A DNA stretch of 64,000 nucleotides, from contig NZ_BLLN01000001.1 of assembly GCF_011170125.1 (NCBI RefSeq), positions 124,001 to 188,000 on the forward strand. The letters run 5' to 3'. The translations under genes were made by a program, and so were the position numbers. Under the pieces are notes generated by a model, which was not told the origin of the DNA, did not search any database, and worked only from the letters and a program-made list of their open reading frames with translations. Of this stretch, positions 18,362-26,080 are shown piece after piece. Source of the stretch: Streptomyces diastaticus subsp. diastaticus. Its GTDB lineage: Bacteria > Actinomycetota > Actinomycetes > Streptomycetales > Streptomycetaceae. Every line of letters begins with the position of its first letter. The first letter of the stretch is position 1.

Positions 18362-18967
18362 AGGGGGGGGTTTCCACCATAACCCTTCGTAAGTGATGCT
18401 GCGTGCATTCCGGCAGAAAAATTACGCTCCGCAGTCGCCCCGCGACGCGCCGGGGAGCCGCCCCCAGGGCAGCGAGCCCCCTCCCACCGGCGGTTTCCCC
18501 GGCCCGTGGGGCGTACGGGCCGGACGTGACGGAGGGGACGCGCTCCACCCGCACGGGTTACGCCGCCTGCGGTCCTCGACTTGACGTATCCGGACCGGAG
18601 CCGGGGCCCGGCGGGTGTGTCGTGCGGCCCCCTCCACCGCACGACACCCCGGGCCCGTGATCCGCGCGGGGCGCACGCGCTCCGGCAGCAGCACTCGGAG
18701 CGGCCGCCTTCGCCGACGCGCATCTCAATGGTCTGAACCTACGTGAGGGCCGGCCACCCCACGAGCCCCGTTCGATAACGATGCGGAATCACCAACTCCG
18801 CTCCGGGGCGGTCTGCCCGCATTCCTCCCCTGGTGCCCCGTCAGCCCGCCGTCTCCGGCACCACGCGGTCCGGCCGACGCCTCGGCAGCGCTCCGGCGGG
18901 CGCGACGGCCCGGACCGGAGCGGAACGCCCGCAGGGACCGCCGGCCCGCCGGACGGGTCAGGGCGGG
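18362..18967. other. Intergenic with hairpin and candidate minus-strand promoter, no gene supported
   Basis: Contains a long imperfect hairpin (18604-18657, arms GTGTCGTGCGG and complement extended by GGGCCC) and, on the minus strand, TAGGTT (18736-18741) 12 nt before an ATG (18723) opening a frame with three adjacent Cys codons. That frame runs on antisense to the aldo/keto reductase without a stop, so a coding call is not justified. Confidence 0.4.
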
Positions 18968-19711
18968 TCAGGACGGCCGGACCGTGATCGCGCCGTTGGC
19001 GGTGCGCAGGTCCATGCGGTACTCACCGTGCGGATCGTCGGTGAGGGTGACGGCCTTGCGGCCGCCGGCGGTGTCGGCGGCTATGCGGTAGCCGGCGGGC
19101 GGGGCCGAGACGATGATCGAGCCGTTGGCCGTGGTGGCGCTGATGTCCTGGGCGGTGGCGGGGATGACGTCGACGGCGCCGTTCGACGTGCGGACGCTGA
19201 TGCCGTCGCCGTGCAGGTCGCGCCCCTTGACCCGGCCGTCACCGGTGCGGACCGACACCTTGCCGGTGGCGCCGGTCACCTCGACCGCGCCGTCGGTGGT
19301 GGAGACGTCCACCGCGCCGACGTTGGCCAGGGTGATGCGCCCGGAGCCGGTGCTGCCGCTGACCGGGACCCCGGCCGGCAGGTCGACGGTGTACGCGACC
19401 GAGCAGCGGTGCCCGCAGCCGGAGAGGGTGAGGACGCCGTCCTCGACCCGGTGGGTGGCGCCCTCGGGCTTCTCCCCCTGGTAACGCAGCTCCCGCTGGA
19501 CGCGGACCGAGGTGGCGGCGCGGTCACCGCGCAGGGTGACGGCGCCGGCCGCGGAGTCGATCCGGACCGCGCTGACCTCACCTCCCACCCGCTGGTCGTC
19601 GCGGGCCTCGTCGGCCCGGGCCAGGCCGCAGGCGGTGAGCCCGCCCAGGGCCAGGACGAGTACCGCGGCGAACGCGGCCGTGCCGGCCGGTGAACTGCGG
19701 GTGCGGCGCAT
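18968..19711 (-). CDS. Putative lipoprotein with DUF4097-type beta-helix repeats
   Basis: 247 aa. Basic N-terminus, hydrophobic stretch and lipobox LTAC with Cys28 as the predicted lipidation site. The rest is a string of short beta repeats of the type VDVSTTDGAVEVTGATGKVS, ISVRTSNGAVDV and LRTANGAITV, characteristic of DUF4097/adhesin-like sheets. It is probably anchored on the outer face of the membrane; the role is unknown. RBS GAGGGGGACC precedes the ATG. Confidence 0.85.
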   Translation of the reverse strand: MRRTRSSPAGTAAFAAVLVLALGGLTACGLARADEARDDQRVGGEVSAVRIDSAAGAVTLRGDRAATSVRVQRELRYQGEKPEGATHRVEDGVLTLSGCGHRCSVAYTVDLPAGVPVSGSTGSGRITLANVGAVDVSTTDGAVEVTGATGKVSVRTGDGRVKGRDLHGDGISVRTSNGAVDVIPATAQDISATTANGSIIVSAPPAGYRIAADTAGGRKAVTLTDDPHGEYRMDLRTANGAITVRPS

Positions 19712-20119
19712 GGTGGTCCCCCTCTGGTCGGACGCGTGAACGGTCGTACGCGCGGGCCGGCCCCTCTCCGGCCCCCTCCGACGGTAAGCTCCCCGCCTGC
19801 GCCGTTCCATGGGGATACCCCCCGGTTGACGGGTCAGGGACCCCCTACGGGTGCGTGCGCCGGAGCACTCTCGGCAGGTCCGCGCCCCCGGCGCGCACCG
19901 CCACGGCTCGTCTGCGCGACCCGGCGACACGCCGCCTGTCGGCCCAATCGGGCGAGCCACCCGGGCACGGCGGCCTTCTGGCGGGGTCCGGGTGCGGCGG
20001 TGCGAGGAGGGGGTGTGCGGGGAGTGGACGGCGGAGCCGCACGCGGGGCGCGGACCGGGGCGCGTGGGGTGCGCCGGGTGCGCGTGCGGTGAGTTCCGTA
20101 CCCGAGGTACCCCGCCGCG
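19712..20119. other. Intergenic, no gene recognised
   Basis: 408 bp divergent spacer. The minus strand has a possible -10 (TACCGT near 19780) for the lipoprotein gene. No other signal is convincing. Confidence 0.45.
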
Positions 20120-20777
20120 GTGGTCGCCCCCTCCCGCGCACGCCTCCCCGCCGCCTCGGCGATGGCGGTGGGCGGCCCGGCGCGGCTGGCGGCACTCTCC
20201 GACGGCGTCCACGCGATCGCGATGACCCTGCTCGTCCTCGGCCTCTCCCTCCCCGAGGGGACTCGGCCGGTTCCACCGCGAACCGCGCGACACGGTGCCC
20301 CAGTTCCTCGCCTACGGGCTGAGCTTCACGCTGCTGGTCGGCTTCTGGCAGGACCAGCGGCGCATCCTCATACTGGTCCGCCAGGTCGATGAGGGCTTCG
20401 TCCGGCTGGCCGCGCTGGGACTCGGGGCGGTGGCCCTGGTCCCCTTCCCGACCTCCATGCAATCCGACTACACCGGGGAGCCGGTGGCCGTGGCCCTGTA
20501 CTCCGCCGTGAGCGCCGTGATCGACCTGATCCACCTCGCCCAGTTCACCCTGCTGCGCGGCAGTCCCCGCCCGCGTACCCGCCCGGTCCCCCGCCACATC
20601 GCCTGGGGGTTCAGCGCCGAACCGGGTTCGACCGTCCTGGTGTTCGGCGCCGCCGCGCTCGTCGCCCTCCACGACCCGACGGCCGCGATGTACACCTGGC
20701 TGGCCCTGATCCCGCTGAAAACGGCGGTGGGCCGGGCGAGCAGGCGACGACCCGGCCAAGGCCTGTCTGACAGGTGA
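20120..20777 (+). pseudogene. TMEM175-family potassium channel, frameshifted
   Basis: The first part encodes the diagnostic RLAALSDGVHAIAMTLLVLGLSLPEG of a TMEM175 first helix. Homology then shifts frame near 20262-20290 to GRFHREPRDTVPQFLAYGLSF and continues with LVGFWQDQRRIL and four more membrane segments to 20777. An intact homologue would be about 210 aa with six TMs. As written, neither frame encodes a full channel, so this is either a genuine single-indel pseudogene or a sequencing error. Start GTG at 20120 or ATG at 20162. No Shine-Dalgarno is obvious. Confidence 0.75.
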
Positions 20778-20796
20778 GGTCACCTCCTGGGCGTAC

Positions 20797-21096
20797 TCAG
20801 GACCCCAGCAGGAAGCGAGTGCGTGCGTCCTCGTGCCCGGCCCGCAGGCGCGCCTCTCCGGTCAGCGCGCCCAGCGCGCCCGCCCAGTCACGCAGCCGGT
20901 CGGCGCGGAGCCCCGGGACCAGCTCGGCGAGCCGCCCGGCCCGTTCTGCCAGCTCAGCGGCACAACTGACCCCGTCCAGCGCCCAGTCGACCGCGTCGAA
21001 GTCGGGGTCGCCCCAGGCGGGTCTCGGGTCGATGGCGACCAGACGGCCGCCGGGGCCGTGCAGCACGTTGGCCGGGTGCAGGTCACCGTGGACTAG
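20797..21096 (-). pseudogene. Aminoglycoside/hydroxyurea kinase, C-terminal fragment
   Basis: The 3' third of an APH_6_hur-type kinase gene: LVHGDLHPANVLHG (catalytic loop), then LVAIDPRPAWGDPDFDAVDW (metal-binding Asp) to the stop at 20797. The 5' part lies at 22215-22814, across an IS481-family element. Joining 22814-22215 to 21096-20797 gives exactly 300 codons in one frame, so the host gene was intact (299 aa) before insertion. Confidence 0.93.
21093..21096. repeat. Target-site duplication CTAG, left copy
   Basis: Matches CTAG at 22211-22214. The flanks also match as A-CTAG-C on both sides, the NCTAGN target reported for IS481. Confidence 0.9.
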
Positions 21097-22210
21097 CTGT
21101 TCTGTCCGGGGAGGTTGTGAACGGTGAGACAGGTCTCGGCCGAGGGATCTTGAACGGGTGAGGGCCTTCCGGTTCGGTGTGGATTGCGACGTCTACACCA
21201 ACCAGAAAGGCCCTCGTGCCCCACCGTAATGCACCCCTGACCGAGACCGGACGGCTGCGCCTGGCCCGTTGCGTGGTCGAGGACGGCTGGCCCCTGCGCC
21301 GGGCCGCCGAACGCTTCCAGGTCTCGCCCACCACCGCCCAGCGGTGGGCCGACCGCTACCGCCGCCTGGGGGAAGCCGGCATGGCCGACCGCTCCAGCCG
21401 CCCACGCACGAGCCCGGGCCGCACTCCCACCCGTACCGAGCGGCGGATCATCAAGGTCCGTCTGCTGCGCCGGTGGGGACCGGCCCGCATCGCGCACTTC
21501 CTGCACCTGGTGCCCTCGACCGTGCACCGCGTGCTCACCCGCTACCGCCTGGCCCGCCTGTCGCATCTCGACCGGACCACCGGCCGCGTGGTGCGCCGCT
21601 ACGAACGCGCCAGGCCCGGCGAACTCGTCCACGTCGACATCAAGAAACTGGGCAACATCCCCGACGGCGGCGGACACAAGGTCCATGGCAGGGCTCAGGG
21701 CGGCCGCAACAGCTCCGCGCACCGCGACCCCGCCCGGCCCCGCGCCGTCCACGGCCGTCCCAACCTCGGCTACAGCTACCTGCACACCGCCGTCGACGAC
21801 CACTCCCGCCTCGCCTACAGCGAGATCCACGCGGACGAGAAGAAGGAGACCGCCACCGCCTTCTGGCAGCGGGCCCACACCTTCTTCACCCAGGCCGGGA
21901 TCTCCGTCGAACGGGTACTGACCGACAACGGCTCCTGCTACCGCTCACGCGACTGGCGCGATGCCCTGGCAGCGACCGGGATCGCCCACAAGCGGACCCG
22001 GCCCTACCGGCCCCAGACGAACGGCAAGGTCGAACGCTTCAACCGCACCCTGCTGGACGAGTGGGCCTACGCACGCCCCTACCGGTCAGAAGCCGAGCGC
22101 CGCCAAGCGTTCCCGCAATGGCTGCACACCTACAATCACCACCGCGGACACACCGCGCTGAAAGGGCAACCACCCGCCAGCCGCGTCCCCAACCTCACAG
22201 GGCAATACAA
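21097..22210 (+). mobile_element. IS481-family insertion sequence, 1114 bp
   Basis: Terminal inverted repeats start CTGTTCTGTCCGGGGAGG at the left and, read inward from the right, TTGTATTGCCCTGTGAGG; about 19 of 26 positions after the TGT agree. It is flanked by CTAG duplications. It carries one transposase gene on the plus strand and interrupts the aminoglycoside/hydroxyurea kinase gene at the catalytic loop. Confidence 0.93.
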
Positions 22211-22214
22211 CTAG
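21216..22214 (+). CDS. IS481-family transposase
   Basis: 332 aa. Two N-terminal helix-turn-helix blocks (LRRAAERFQVSPTTAQRWADR and WGPARIAHFLHLVPSTVHRVL) precede an rve integrase core with the DDE triad Asp141 (LVHVDIKKLG), Asp237 (VLTDNGSCY) and Glu273 (NGKVERFNRTL). It appears full length and potentially active. GTG start after GAAAGGCCCTC. The stop codon TAG (22212-22214) lies outside the element, in the duplicated CTAG target. Confidence 0.95.
   Translation: MPHRNAPLTETGRLRLARCVVEDGWPLRRAAERFQVSPTTAQRWADRYRRLGEAGMADRSSRPRTSPGRTPTRTERRIIKVRLLRRWGPARIAHFLHLVPSTVHRVLTRYRLARLSHLDRTTGRVVRRYERARPGELVHVDIKKLGNIPDGGGHKVHGRAQGGRNSSAHRDPARPRAVHGRPNLGYSYLHTAVDDHSRLAYSEIHADEKKETATAFWQRAHTFFTQAGISVERVLTDNGSCYRSRDWRDALAATGIAHKRTRPYRPQTNGKVERFNRTLLDEWAYARPYRSEAERRQAFPQWLHTYNHHRGHTALKGQPPASRVPNLTGQYN
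22211..22214. repeat. Target-site duplication CTAG, right copy
   Basis: The second copy of the CTAG target. It also supplies the TAG stop of the transposase frame. Confidence 0.9.
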
Positions 22215-22814
22215 CCGGGTCACGGGCGCGGAGGCGGCCAGCTCCAGGGCCCGCGCGCGGGCCCTGCGGAGCCGGATCTCGGCCTCGGGCCGGTCCGGGC
22301 CCGCCCGCCGCAGGGCGAGATCGTAGAGGAAGCCGACCCGGTGGGCGAGCGGACGCACGGCCGAGCCCTCGTAGGGGCGCTCGGCCGGCCCGCACTCCCG
22401 GAGCCGGCGCAGCAGCGTCGCGAGCTGCTCCGGCTCCCAGTCCTGACCGTGCACAGGCACGCCCGGGGCCACCCCGTCCAGCAGCAGGGCCCCGGCTCCG
22501 GGGTCGGCCGCGAGGAGGCGGACCACCGAGGGCGTCCGCCCCCAGGCCGCCAGAGCCTCCGCCTCCTCGGCGGCGATCATCGGGTCGGGCGTCAGCTTCA
22601 GCCAGACCGCTCCGCCGTCCTCGCGCCGCCGGCACCGCAAGACCCGCGAGGTGCTCCCGCCGCCGGCCGCCAGTGGTTCCAGCTCCCAGCGGTCGGCCAG
22701 GGCGGCGAGCCGGTCCGGAAGCGCGTCGCACCAGGCGTCGGCGGCCGGGCCGAAACGGGCGAGGAGGCGGGCACGGGCGGACGGGGGCAGGACGTCGAGG
22801 CGGGCACGGGGCAT
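22215..22814 (-). pseudogene. Aminoglycoside/hydroxyurea kinase, N-terminal part
   Basis: 200 codons from an ATG with a strong RBS (GGAGGGAG) encode the N-lobe of an APH(6)/hydroxyurea phosphotransferase-like kinase: PLAAGGGSTSRVLRCRR (nucleotide-binding loop), VWLKLTPDPMIAAEEAEAL (Lys and alpha-C Glu equivalents) and LLLDGVAPGVPV. The frame runs into the IS481 element just before HGDLH, so any product lacks the catalytic loop and metal-binding Asp. It is divergent from the chloramphenicol exporter gene. Confidence 0.93.
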
Positions 22815-22878
22815 GAGTCTCCCTCCGGGCGGGGACCCGGTCCGGCGAACCGGGGCGCGGTGACGGGCTTCGGCCGAG

Positions 22879-22884
22879 TAGCGT
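22879..22884 (+). promoter_or_regulatory. Candidate -10 (TAGCGT) of the exporter leader transcript
   Basis: TAGCGT ends 7 nt before the ATG of the leader ORF, so the transcript would start at the leader's first codon. The complementary strand of the same site (GCTACT) may serve the divergent kinase gene. Confidence 0.5.
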
Positions 22885-22891
22885 GTCAGGC

Positions 22892-22951
22892 ATGTCGTGT
22901 CCTGAGTCGGACCGGGTCGGGGCTTTCGGTCACCCGCCGTCAGCCCCCTGA
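22892..22951 (+). CDS. 19-residue leader peptide upstream of the chloramphenicol exporter
   Basis: ATG to TGA, 19 codons: M-S-C-P-E-S-D-R-V-G-A-F-G-H-P-P-S-A-P. It begins immediately after a -10-like box and lies within the leader of the exporter gene. GGGGCT (22919-22924) can pair with AGCCCC (22942-22947) inside it. Downstream GCTCC (about 22986) can pair with the exporter Shine-Dalgarno GGAGC. This is the layout of translational attenuators of chloramphenicol resistance genes, where a drug-stalled ribosome frees the RBS. Function is inferred. Confidence 0.5.
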   Translation: MSCPESDRVGAFGHPPSAP

Positions 22952-23070
22952 CCCCCGGTCCCGCAGCCCTGCCGTTCCGCCGCTCCCTCGGCGGGGCACG
23001 TCTGCCCGGTGGGGCCCGGCCGTGGTGACGAGATGCCGTGCACGTATCTCCCCTCACCTCGGAGCACCCG

Positions 23071-24264
23071 ATGCCTCTTCCTCTCCACCTCCTCTCCCTG
23101 GCGGTCTTCGCCATGGGCACCTCGGAGTTCATGCTGGCCGGCCTCCTGCCGGCCCTCGCCTCCGACCTCGGCGTGCCCGTCGGCACCGCGGGCGTGCTCA
23201 CCTCCGCGTTCGCCGTCGGCATGGTGGCCGGCGCCCCGCTGGTGGCCGCGCTCGCCCGCGACCGGCCCCGCCGGCCCAGCCTGCTCGTCTTCCTCCTCGC
23301 CTTCGCGGCCGCGCACGTGGTCGGGGCCGTGACGACCAGCTTTCCGGTCATGGTCGTCGTCCGGGTCGTCGCCGCCCTCGCCAACGCGGGGTTCCTCGCC
23401 GTCGCCCTGACCGCCGCGGCGTCGATGGTGCCGCCCGCCCGGAAGGGCCGGGCACTGGCCGTGCTGCTGGGAGGCACGACGCTGGCCACGGTCGCCGGTG
23501 TCCCCGGCGGCGCGGTGCTCGGCACCCTGCTCGGCTGGCGCGCCACCTTCCTCGCCGTCGCCGTGCTCTGCGTGCCCGCCGCCCTCGGCGTCCTGCTGGG
23601 TGTCCCGGCCGGGCGGGCACGGGCGGACGCGGTCGCGCACCCGAGCCTGCGTGCGGAACTCGCCCAGCTCGCCCGGGGCCGGCTGGTCCTGGTGATGCTG
23701 CTCACCGCGCTGGTGAACGCGGCGACCTTCGGCGCCTTCACCTTCCTCGCCCCGGTCGTGACCGGCACGGCCGGGCTGGGCACCTGGGGGATCTCCGTCG
23801 CTCTGGTCCTGTTCGGCGCGGGCTCCTTCGCCGGAGTGACGGCCGCCGGCCGCCTCACCGACCGGCGGCCCGGCCTGGTCGTCGCGGTCGCCGGCCCCCT
23901 GCTGCTCGCCGGCTGGCCCGCGCTGGCCCTGCTCGCCGGGGAGCCGGCCGCCCTGCTCCCCCTGCTCTTCGTGCAGGGCGCGCTGTCGTTCGCGCTGGGC
24001 AGCACCTTGATCACCCGTGTCCTCCACGAGGCGGCACACGCCCCCACCATGGCGGGCTCGTACGCGACGGCCTCCCTCAACATCGGCGCCGCCGCCGGCC
24101 CCGTCGCCGCCGCGGCCACCCTCCCCACGCCCCTCGGCGACCGCGGCCCGTTCTGGACGGCGGCCGTGCTGGTCGCGGTCAGCCTGTTCGCCGCGTCGGC
24201 GTTCCGCGAGGTGGTGGCGCCGGGCGCCGCTCCGGCGCCGGCCGGGGAGTCCGTACACGTCTGA
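23071..24264 (+). CDS. cmlR: Chloramphenicol efflux MFS transporter (CmlR/Cml type)
   Basis: 397 aa, twelve predicted TM helices. The N-terminus (MGTSEFMLAGLLPALASDLG), the motif A-like ALARDRPRR, the antiporter motif C region (LATVAGVPGGAVLGTLLGWRATF) and the later FVQGALSFALGSTLITRV and MAGSYATASLNIGAAAGP follow the Streptomyces Cml/CmlR exporters closely. It pumps chloramphenicol out by proton antiport. ATG with GGAG 6 nt upstream. Expression is probably controlled by the leader ORF at 22892. Specificity is assigned from remembered similarity. Confidence 0.85.
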   Translation: MPLPLHLLSLAVFAMGTSEFMLAGLLPALASDLGVPVGTAGVLTSAFAVGMVAGAPLVAALARDRPRRPSLLVFLLAFAAAHVVGAVTTSFPVMVVVRVVAALANAGFLAVALTAAASMVPPARKGRALAVLLGGTTLATVAGVPGGAVLGTLLGWRATFLAVAVLCVPAALGVLLGVPAGRARADAVAHPSLRAELAQLARGRLVLVMLLTALVNAATFGAFTFLAPVVTGTAGLGTWGISVALVLFGAGSFAGVTAAGRLTDRRPGLVVAVAGPLLLAGWPALALLAGEPAALLPLLFVQGALSFALGSTLITRVLHEAAHAPTMAGSYATASLNIGAAAGPVAAAATLPTPLGDRGPFWTAAVLVAVSLFAASAFREVVAPGAAPAPAGESVHV

Positions 24265-24269
24265 GCGCG

Positions 24270-24300
24270 CGGTCGGCGGTGGCGGGGCGTGCGCCGACCG
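24270..24300 (+). terminator. Terminator after the chloramphenicol exporter
   Basis: A 9-bp stem CGGTCGGCG / CGCCGACCG with a 13-nt loop, 6 bp past the stop. Confidence 0.6.
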
Positions 24301-24432
24301 TACTTGGGGCGTTCGCCTGCGGACGGGGGCGGCGCGGCACACCATGGGGCCGGGAGCTTGCCGCTCCTGGCTCCGTGCGCCACCAAGCGTCCCCCCATGC
24401 GGAGACCTTCGCCGCGCCAAGGGGAGCCCTGT

Positions 24433-25140
24433 ATGCCGATCAGCCTCGACAAGATCCCGCCCGGTCTGGTCGGCCTCACCGAGACCGCCGGCGTCTCGCT
24501 GCGCAAGCGCGGCCTCGCCGACCGGGGGGTGCGGGCCGCCGTGTACCTCGTCCTCGACCGCTCCGGCTCGATGCGCCGCTACTACCGCGACGGCACCGTG
24601 CAGCGCCTGGCGGAACAGGCCCTCGCGCTCGCCGCCCATCTGGACGACGACGGCACGGTGCCGGTGGTCTTCTTCGACACCGACGCCCACCCCACCACCG
24701 AGGTGAGCCTGGACGCCTACGAGGGCCGTGTCCAGGAACTCCACGAGCGGTACGGGCACATGGGGAGGACCAACTACGCGGCCGCCATGCTGGAGGTGAT
24801 CGAGCACTACACCGCCTCCGGCGCGACCGCTCCCGCCTTCGTGATCTTCCAGACCGACGGCGGCCCCGACTCCCGGCCGGAGGCGGAACGTGTCCTGTGC
24901 CGGGCCGCCCGCCTGCCGGTGTTCTGGCAGTTCGTCGGCTTCGGCGACGACCGGTTCGCCTTCCTGCGCAAGCTGGACGAGCTGGCCGTACCGAGGAGGC
25001 GGATCGTCGACAACGCCGGGTTCTTCGCGGCCGGGCCCCGGCCGGGCTCCTGGACGGACGAGGCGCTGTACGACGCGTTGCTGACCGAGTTCCCCTCCTG
25101 GCTCAAGGAGGCCGGGGCGCTGGGCCTGCTGCCCGGCTGA
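24433..25140 (+). CDS. von Willebrand factor A domain protein (TerY/TerF-like)
   Basis: 235 aa, nearly all one vWA domain. MIDAS residues are intact: DRSGSM (DxSxS), Thr in GRTNYAAAM and Asp in QTDGGPDS. The preamble VSLRKRGLADRGVRAAVYLVLD resembles vWA proteins of actinobacterial tellurium-resistance-type (TerD) clusters. No TerD gene is adjacent. It is cytosolic, with a metal-dependent protein-binding role; partner unknown. ATG with AAGGGGAG upstream. Confidence 0.85.
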   Translation: MPISLDKIPPGLVGLTETAGVSLRKRGLADRGVRAAVYLVLDRSGSMRRYYRDGTVQRLAEQALALAAHLDDDGTVPVVFFDTDAHPTTEVSLDAYEGRVQELHERYGHMGRTNYAAAMLEVIEHYTASGATAPAFVIFQTDGGPDSRPEAERVLCRAARLPVFWQFVGFGDDRFAFLRKLDELAVPRRRIVDNAGFFAAGPRPGSWTDEALYDALLTEFPSWLKEAGALGLLPG

Positions 25141-25157
25141 GTCCGGGGCGGCCGGCC

Positions 25158-25197
25158 GAAGCTCCCTGCCCGGACCCGGGTCCGGGCAGGGAGCTTC
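25158..25197. terminator. Bidirectional terminator
   Basis: Perfect 18-bp stem (GAAGCTCCCTGCCCGGAC and complement) with a 4-nt loop between convergent genes. Confidence 0.93.
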
Positions 25198-25228
25198 GAC
25201 GGTGGTCCGCCGCCCGGTGCGGGCGGGC

Positions 25229-26080
25229 TCAGTCGAGGCTGTCCGGTTCGGGGCCCGTGCGCAGCCCCTCGTCCAGGGTGGCGAGAGCGGCCATCTCGTC
25301 GGCGGTGAGGGTGAAGCCGAGGACGTCGAGGTTCTCGCGGATGCGGGAGGGGGTGACGGACTTGGGGATCACCACGTTGCCGAGCTGGAGGTGCCACCGG
25401 AGGACGATCTGGGCCGGGGTCCGGCCGTGGCGGGCGGCGAGACCGGTGATCGTGCCGTTCTTCAGCAGGGCGCCCTGGGCCAGGGGGCTCCACGCCTCGG
25501 TGGCGATGCCGTGCTCGGCGTGCAGGGCGCGCAGGCCGGCCTGCTGGAGGCCGGGATGCAGCTCGATCTGGTTGACCGCGGGGACGATGCCGGAGGCGTC
25601 GATCAGGCGGGTCAGGTGGGCGGGCTGGAAGTTGGAGACGCCGATGGCACGGGTCCGGCCGTCGGCGAGCAGCTTCTCCAGGGCGCGCCAGGTGTCGAGG
25701 TAGCGGTCGCGGGCCGGGGCCGGCCAGTGGATCAGGTACAGGTCGACGTGGTCCAGCCCGAGCCGGGCGAGCGAGGCGTCGAAGGCGGTGAGAGTGGCGT
25801 CGTAGCCCTGGTCGTCGTTCCACACCTTGGTGGTGACGAAGAGTTCGTCGCGGGGGATGCCGGAGCCGGCGAGAGCGCGGCCGACGCCCGCTTCGTTGCC
25901 GTAGACGGCGGCGGTGTCGATCGAGCGGTAGCCGGCCTCCAGCGCGGTGGCGACGGCGGCCGTGGTCGCCTCGTCGGGCACCTGGAAGACGCCGAAGCCG
26001 AGCTGCGGCATGGTGACGCCGTTGTGGAGGGTGACGGTGGGGACGGGAGTGGTGTTCACGTGCTGTGCCTTGTCCTTCAT
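25229..26080 (-). CDS. Aldo/keto reductase (2,5-diketo-D-gluconate reductase type)
   Basis: 283 aa, a standard AKR5-like barrel. The catalytic tetrad is visible: Asp/Tyr in SIDTAAVYGNE, Lys in VTTKVW and His in LIHWPAP. NADPH contacts lie in IPKSVTPSRIRENLDVLGF. It reduces keto or aldehyde groups of sugars or xenobiotics. Its ATG overlaps the stop of the upstream MFS gene (TGATG), so the two form a translationally coupled efflux/reductase operon. Confidence 0.92.
   Translation of the reverse strand: MKDKAQHVNTTPVPTVTLHNGVTMPQLGFGVFQVPDEATTAAVATALEAGYRSIDTAAVYGNEAGVGRALAGSGIPRDELFVTTKVWNDDQGYDATLTAFDASLARLGLDHVDLYLIHWPAPARDRYLDTWRALEKLLADGRTRAIGVSNFQPAHLTRLIDASGIVPAVNQIELHPGLQQAGLRALHAEHGIATEAWSPLAQGALLKNGTITGLAARHGRTPAQIVLRWHLQLGNVVIPKSVTPSRIRENLDVLGFTLTADEMAALATLDEGLRTGPEPDSLD

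Noticed and set aside
17065..18723. 552-codon open frame antisense to the aldo/keto reductase gene
   Set aside because: It lies opposite a clear gene, has the shadow-frame composition of high-GC DNA and no recognisable domain.
18725..18745. DasR site (TGGTCTGAACC)
   Set aside because: Only one half matches; the dyad symmetry is broken and there is no amino-sugar gene nearby.
19776..19815. ECF sigma promoter (GGAAC...CGTC) for the DUF4097-type lipoprotein gene
   Set aside because: The spacing between GGAAC and CGTC is about 20 nt rather than 16-17.
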